64,000 nucleotides of DNA from Monosporascus cannonballus. Taxonomy: Eukaryota; Ascomycota; Sordariomycetes; Xylariales. The stretch's first letter is position 1. Every line of letters begins with the position of its first letter. Location: NCBI GenBank assembly GCA_004154925.1, contig QJNS01000152.1, positions 62,001 to 126,000 on the forward strand, given 5' to 3'. Of the stretch, positions 59,301 through 64,000 are shown piece after piece. The position numbers were made by a program, and so were the translations under genes. Below the pieces are notes generated by a model. That model did no database searches, had not been told where the DNA came from, and worked only from the letters and a program-made list of their open reading frames with translations.

Positions 59301-60662
59301 ATTCCGTATTGGCGTATCCATAATAATTTTAAAATTATATCGTAATTCCCGAATAAAACGATATCGAAATTAATTTTTGATATCATCTTTTAATAAAAAT
59401 CTTAAGGTAATTAATTTTGCGTATAGTTTTTCTGTTATTATAAACGAATTCCTAATTTTTGGCATTCGTTGCTATATAAGGTTCTAACTTATATCTCCAT
59501 AATAAATTAAACTTATTAACTATATCTAATATAATATCATTTCCGCCTAAAGTTTTGCAATCCATTATTATAATATATTAATACGTTTTAATTTGTATAT
59601 TTAAAATAATAAGGTCGTTAACGTTTTTTATCGTTACGTTTAAAGCCTTTTTTTGGAATTCCCTTTAATTTTTTTAAGTTTCGTTATTTTGCGGCTTTTT
59701 TATAGGTAATTCTTTTTTTATTTTTTATTCGAATTTATTAAGCCTTATTTATATTTTTTCGTTTAACGCATTAAGTTATTATAATTATTGTTATTGCCGG
59801 CGTACTGTTTTTTCGAGCTATCTTAATTATTCCTAATTCTTTTTTAATTTTTCTCTTTATTAAATAAACTGTTTTCTTATATTTACGATTATATTCTATT
59901 ATACCTTATTTTAGCTATCGTTTTAAAGATCTTCTATAAATTAACGTATTTTTTTAATAACTTTCTTTTGGTAAAAGTTTACTATAAATATTAATTTGAA
60001 ATGGAAACCCGTAATAATTTTCTAATAATTTTTTTTACCGTACGCTAGATTAACTCCTTTTTTGTTTACTGGTTGTATTATCCATAATAACAAAAGGGAT
60101 CTTTCTGCGGGCATTATTTTTCTTCGGGTTAACTTTTTGTTTTGGCCAATTATTAGATATTTTTTAAGCTTATAATTCGAAGCTGTAAATACCATTACTT
60201 ATTAATCTTATGATGCCCGGTACAATTTAAAAAGTTAAATCCTTCGTAATATATACGGGTAATTCGTACGTAAATATATTATTTTTATTTTTCGTAATCG
60301 GGATATTCTCGTCGTCGACAATGTATAGCGTACATTCTGTCGTATTGATTAGGTATTCCGGGACAGATTTTTTCTGTCCAGTTCTGGTATTCGCAAAACT
60401 ATCTTTATAATGCTTCTTATTATGGTCACGATATCTGTTAAGCTACTTTTCTGGCTTTTCGTATTCTTTGTCGAATTTCTTATTATAATGGTCCCGGTTA
60501 AACCTTTTATCGTAATGGTTCCGGTTGGACCTTTTATAGTAAGCCTAATTTATACTTGGCTTAAATTATATTAATGGCCTTACTATCGTTTCATTAATTA
60601 TTCCTGGATTATCCTTCCGGCATAGGGGTCCAGTTATCCTATCATGGCTTTTTAAGTTTTTT

Positions 60663-60704
60663 ACATTTATAAACTTTATATCCCATTTTGCCACAATTAA
60701 AGCA
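60663..60704 (-). pseudogene. E9 gag CCHC zinc knuckle
   Basis: CFNCGKMGYKVYKC has exact C-x2-C-x4-H-x4-C spacing, with the His codon CAT changed to TAT. It would bind RNA packaging signals in a working gag; here it is inactivated by one RIP change. Confidence 0.8.
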
Positions 60705-61082
60705 TTTAATCTGGTTCCAATCTTATTTATATATAGCGCCGAATTACATCAGTCCTGGCGCCGTTCCGTAAGAAATAAGGGATACGTTTCGTTTTTTCCC
60801 CTGATTAGATTTATATCCCAAACGTAAAATATATTATCTTTTTTTCCTTTGTCGTTTTTTAAATTATCGGTTATTAATCTTAATTGCTTTTGCAATATAC
60901 CGGTTTAAGGCAATTAATCGTTTAATCTGAATAATCTTATTTTTTATATTATCCTTTAGCCCTTTATAAAATATATAAATAATGGTATCGGTTTCGTTAT
61001 TTCCCTATTCCGCCTTAGCTGCGAAACTTTTAAAAATTACGACGTACTTAGATATAAATCCTTTTTGTCGGAATTACAGGAA

Positions 61083-61280
61083 TTATTCAGCCGTTAATCG
61101 TTTTTTATCCAGATTGCCGAAATTATCGCGCATTTTATCTTTAAAATTGGTATAAGTTAAAAAAAATTTATTAATAAAATCCTCCTTATTTACTTTTTCT
61201 ATTTCTAAAAAATTTCTTATAATAAACTTAAACCAATTAGCCATATTTCCTATCAGGCATACTCCCACTGCTAAGACCAT
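61083..61280 (-). pseudogene. E9 gag capsid fragment
   Basis: This open stretch of 65 codons runs in the sense direction of E9. It contains GNMANWFKFIIRNFLE, then F-x10-FKDKMRDNFGNLDKKR, which has the look of the retrotransposon gag capsid domain (A-x-x-W-F, then F-x2-K-x-R-x-x-F-G-x2-D). It would form the particle shell. The first Met is probably internal. Confidence 0.72.
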
Positions 61281-61565
61281 ATCCGCTGGGTTATTAAGGT
61301 TTAGGAAGCGAAAGTAAATTCGTGCCTAAATTAAGAAAATTTAAGAATTACCCTTTCCATCGTAAAATTCTGGCTTTTTAGGCTTTATACGGACGAAAGA
61401 AAATTGGGCAAATAGCGTAACCCTAAGTTGTGGAACTTTTCTCTTTAGCTCCCGAACTCGAGCCTAAAATTACTAAATAAAGGTTTCCTAAATACTAATT
61501 AATATCTTAACAATATTAAATATTACTTAGAGTTTAACGGTATTATTAAATAAGAATTTGTAACG

Positions 61566-61937
61566 TATAATAGCTAAACGGTTTAACCAATTAATAAACC
61601 TTAAGTTAACAGGTTTATATTAGCAGGAATTTGATAAGAATCTCAGCAATAAATATAAAAACGTATTACGTCTCGTAATATTAAGGGTGCCTTAGGTAAC
61701 GATATTATATTGCAAGCTGAAATTATCTAAATTATGAAAGTAATAAACATATATATCTTAATTCCTTTATTACTGCGTATTTTTGTTTAGCAAAGCCCTG
61801 CTAAGCAATTATTGAATACTGCTTAATCGTGCTCAGTTGAGACCTACTAAGCACTAATTACGTAACCTTAAACTAGCATAACTTTTGTAATCTTGGCTAG
61901 ACCGTTTTCGCAGGCCCAGCTGACTTGGGTTGTAACA
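61566..61937 (-). repeat. E9 5' LTR
   Basis: It runs on the + strand from TATAATAGCTAAACGG to GGGTTGTAACA. It is the same length as the partner, with transitional differences. Confidence 0.92.
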
Positions 61938-63185
61938 ATTATTTAGTATCGCTTTAGAACTTATAACTTATTTCATACTTTATTTTTTAACAGATTATTA
62001 TAATATTTCGAAATCCTTAATTACATTTAATATAGTGCAACGTGTGTAAGAGTAATTTATTTTAAATAACAGTATTTCTTAACGAAATATCAAAAATTAT
62101 AAAATTGATTTTAAACAAGTCTTTTTCAAATTATTTTATTTATTTTAGTACTTATTTTATTATTTTACGCCTTTTTTTATAAATAATAACGTAATTACGA
62201 TTTGTAATTTCCTTTCCGCATTATAATTATCATTTCGTAAGCTTTTTGGTAATAATAAAACAAATTAGAATTTGTTAATCTATATAGGTTTTAACGTAAT
62301 AAAGATTTTCTTTAAAGAAATATTTAAATTTGTAAAAAATTTACGATAATAATAAAATTTCTATTTTAGATAACGTTATTAAATTTTACTTCGTTCAATT
62401 AATATGGAAAACATGATAACATATAATCTATTGAAATTATTCCGTAATCGATTATTACGTTTAATGTATAATTTAAAATATCAGGTTTTAATTTAATTAA
62501 TATTAATAACTGAATTATGATATATTTAATATGTTAAAGAATTTATGTAATTTACAATATTTATAAAATGGCTTTTGCGAAAGTAATTACAAATATAATC
62601 ATGTTATTACAATTTCGTATAGATGTCTAATAATTCTTAATATATTTCAAAAGTACTTATATTCTTTTTAAACTAAGTAACTTTTATTATTTTATAATTA
62701 TATCGACTTTTGAAAAGTGTATTTTCGTATATTCCGAAAACCTAAAATATTTAATGAATTCTATGGTTTATTAGTAAAATTAATTTTATATTAAATTAAC
62801 TAATAATTGAATGTTTTGTAAAACTCAAAATGTTTAACATAGATATTTTACCGTTTTTTAAAAAATAAAAATACTATTAAAGTAATATTTATTAAAAGTA
62901 TCGCATTATTTTGATTTAGTATTTTTCATAAGATTACTAATATATTTATCACTTTTATGAAGCTAATGAATTATTTAATTGCGTTATATCTTTTTCGAGA
63001 ACAATTAGTTATTTTTAAAATTCAATAATATATTTCAATTAATTTTATAAAATTTCTTTTTTATCTTAATAATCTATAATAATGATATTTAAATTTCCAT
63101 AATAATATTATGTATTTACCGATAATTAGTTATAAATAGTAAGTTTGTATTATGTTTAGGCGAAAAATGTAAACCATTTTACCAA

Positions 63186-63549
63186 TATAACGGCTTAGCG
63201 GTTTAACTCACTATTAAATCTAAATCGTACGGGTTTATATTAGTACAAATATTGTACCAATGTAAGTAATAAGTATAATAATGCATTATGTTTCATAATA
63301 TTAAAAACGTTTTAGATAATGATAATTTATTATAAATTGAAATTATTTAAATCAGAAAAATAAACATATTTATATATTATTATTTCTTACCTCTTTTAAT
63401 TTTTTATTTAATAATACTTAATTAAATAACTATTTAATTATGATTAATTAATCTTTATTAAATGCTTATTACCTGATTCGATTGACTTAAATTCTGTTTT
63501 GATCATAACGCGACCGTTTTTAAAATTCGTATTTGGTTAAGTTGTAATA
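63186..63549 (-). repeat. E10 3' LTR
   Basis: 364 bp, colinear with 55224-55595 but more degraded. Confidence 0.8.
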
Positions 63550-63599
63550 CGATTTCTCTAATTCTTAAAGATTGTATTCCAAAATCATATTCTTTTTCG

Positions 63600-64000
63600 A
63601 ATAAATAATTTTTTTAAAGATATTTCGTTGCGTTATTACATCTTGTCGTTAAAATCTGTTTGTCATCATTTGCTGTTAACACCAACTTTGTATTTTTGAC
63701 AAATTTAATCTTCAAATTATGCCGTATTCCTTATATTTTTTTAAAAGTTAAAAATACGAAATTGCAAAAGATATTTGGGGGTATAACACGCATATAAAAC
63801 GTAATTATCATTATAATAAAATAAGAGTTCCGTTATTTTTATTAACAAATATTCGCACTAAAAACCAATAATTAAAAAATAAAAATTTATGCGTGAAAAA
63901 ATATTTCTTTGAATGCCAACAATATTATTAACAAGAAATAAACGAAGTTATTATACGCCTAATTCGCTTTCGTAAATTAAAGTAGGTTTTAGTTTAAATA
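63600..64000 (+). pseudogene. E10 antisense Zn2Cys6-like gene (partial)
   Basis: From codon 63725-63727 to 63812-63814: Y-SL-Y-FFKS(stop)K-Y-EIAKDIWG-Y-NT-H-IKRNYH-Y, then V-P-L-F-L-L-T-N-I-R-T-K-N. Spacing is as in E9, with no Cys left, five positions being Tyr and one His. The frame goes on with E-I-N-E-V-I-I-R-L-I-R-F-R-K-L-K near 63930-63980, the same basic helix as in E9, and then leaves the window. Confidence 0.7.

Larger units (their letters stand above)
55224..61937 (-). mobile_element. E9: Ty3/gypsy chromovirus, full length, best preserved
   Basis: This 6714-bp element has 372-bp LTRs at 55224-55595 and 61566-61937 and flanks GTTAT (55219-55223) and ATTAT (61938-61942), which differ by one RIP-type change. 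Minus-strand order: gag capsid (61280-61083), CCHC knuckle (60704-60663, His to Tyr), gag-protease linker with IPITKNKN (about 60290), RT with YLND (58489-58478), integrase VIVDRF with Asp kept (57188-57186), and chromodomain (56382-56232). The antisense gene on the + strand follows. No insertion interrupts it. Confidence 0.93.
53110..63185 (-). mobile_element. E8: Ty3/gypsy element, minus strand, split by E9
   Basis: The 3' LTR is at about 53110-53438 (E2 type, ending GTTATAACA, followed by a pyrimidine tract). The 3' half of pol is at 53439-55223. E9 is inserted with duplication GTTAT/ATTAT, and pol resumes at 61943-63185 with RNase H and reverse transcriptase sequence that aligns with E9 57.7-58.8 kb. 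The RT box is YFNS (62884-62873). E10 cuts it at 63186, so the 5' part is outside the window or lost. On the + strand at about 53640-53720 the spacing Y-x8-Y-x2-Y-x6-Y hints at the same antisense gene. Confidence 0.7.
6781..64000. other. A+T-rich, RIP-degraded transposon block
   Basis: The base composition switches abruptly and stays A+T-rich for 57 kb, with stops in every frame and no intact gene. Aligned repeat copies differ almost only by transitions. For example, the first 30 bp of the two E7 LTRs show 8 differences, all C/T or G/A. CpG dinucleotides remain common while CpA and TpG look scarce over much of the block, which is the RIP signature rather than methyl-CpG decay. Catalytic Asp codons have become Asn, Cys has become Tyr, and Trp or Gln has become stop. 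Such blocks in Pezizomycotina are usually heterochromatin. Confidence 0.92.
63186..64000 (-). mobile_element. E10: Ty3/gypsy element, minus strand, cut by the window end
   Basis: The 3' LTR is at 63186-63549 (from TATAACGGCTTAGCGG to GTTGTAATA, E9 type), followed by CGATTTCTC and the antisense gene. Pol lies beyond the window. It interrupts E8. Confidence 0.8.

Noticed and set aside
6781..64000. Mitochondrial or bacterial (AT-rich symbiont) origin of the A+T-rich block
   Set aside because: LTR pairs, 5-bp target duplications, chromodomains, transitional divergence and retained CpG all point to RIP-mutated nuclear transposons.
1..64000. CRISPR arrays, rRNA, telomere repeats
   Set aside because: No regular short repeat-spacer series, no rRNA-like conserved blocks and no TTAGGG tandem arrays were seen.

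Overview
The window looks like chromosomal DNA of a filamentous ascomycete (Pezizomycotina). It has two sharply different parts. The first 6.8 kb is of balanced to GC-rich composition and carries ordinary genes. From about 6.78 kb to the end the DNA is extremely A+T-rich, has no intact gene, and is packed with retrotransposons ruined by C-to-T and G-to-A changes, as left by repeat-induced point mutation (RIP). The intron in the first complete gene (GTAGGT donor, GCTAAC branch site, CAG acceptor, 63 nt) is typically fungal. No identification below genus-group level is attempted.

Left part: the end of a + strand ORF (1-117); a two-exon PLAC8-family gene on the - strand (822-223, 178 aa) with a TATA box; about 2 kb of intergenic DNA with a 16-bp inverted repeat; and a 3.08-kb intronless gene (2984-6061) for a secreted GH127 beta-L-arabinofuranosidase with an inserted LamG-like domain. 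That gene looks actinobacterial in architecture and signal peptide and is a candidate horizontal transfer. About 0.7 kb with two hairpins and a 16-G run follows, and then the A+T-rich block starts.

Right part: a nested stack of LTR retrotransposons, mostly Ty3/gypsy chromoviruses, which I name E1-E10, plus a small LTR element T1. Target-site duplications (TSDs) fix several joins. E3 (8393-15035) sits in E2 (7571-20739), and E2 sits in the LTR of E1 (- strand, 7321-about 24955). E5 (28925-50820) contains T1 (31217-32185) and E6 (32431-46103); E6 contains E7 (38588-45557). E5 itself interrupts older - strand debris (E4) with a related gag. A solo T1 LTR lies at 51147-51265. E9 (55224-61937, - strand) sits in the pol of E8, and E10 starts at 63186 and runs off the window.

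The most unusual signal is an extra gene on the strand opposite to gag-pol, between the end of pol and the 3' LTR, in at least five of these elements (E2, E6, E7, E9, E10; weakly E8). Each copy keeps the spacing C-x2-C-x6-C-x8-C-x2-C-x6-C, mostly with Cys turned into Tyr by RIP, followed where visible by a charged helical stretch and a shared S-L-[DE]-E motif. Because the copies are broken in different places, comparing them shows a former Zn2Cys6-like protein carried in antisense by chromoviruses.
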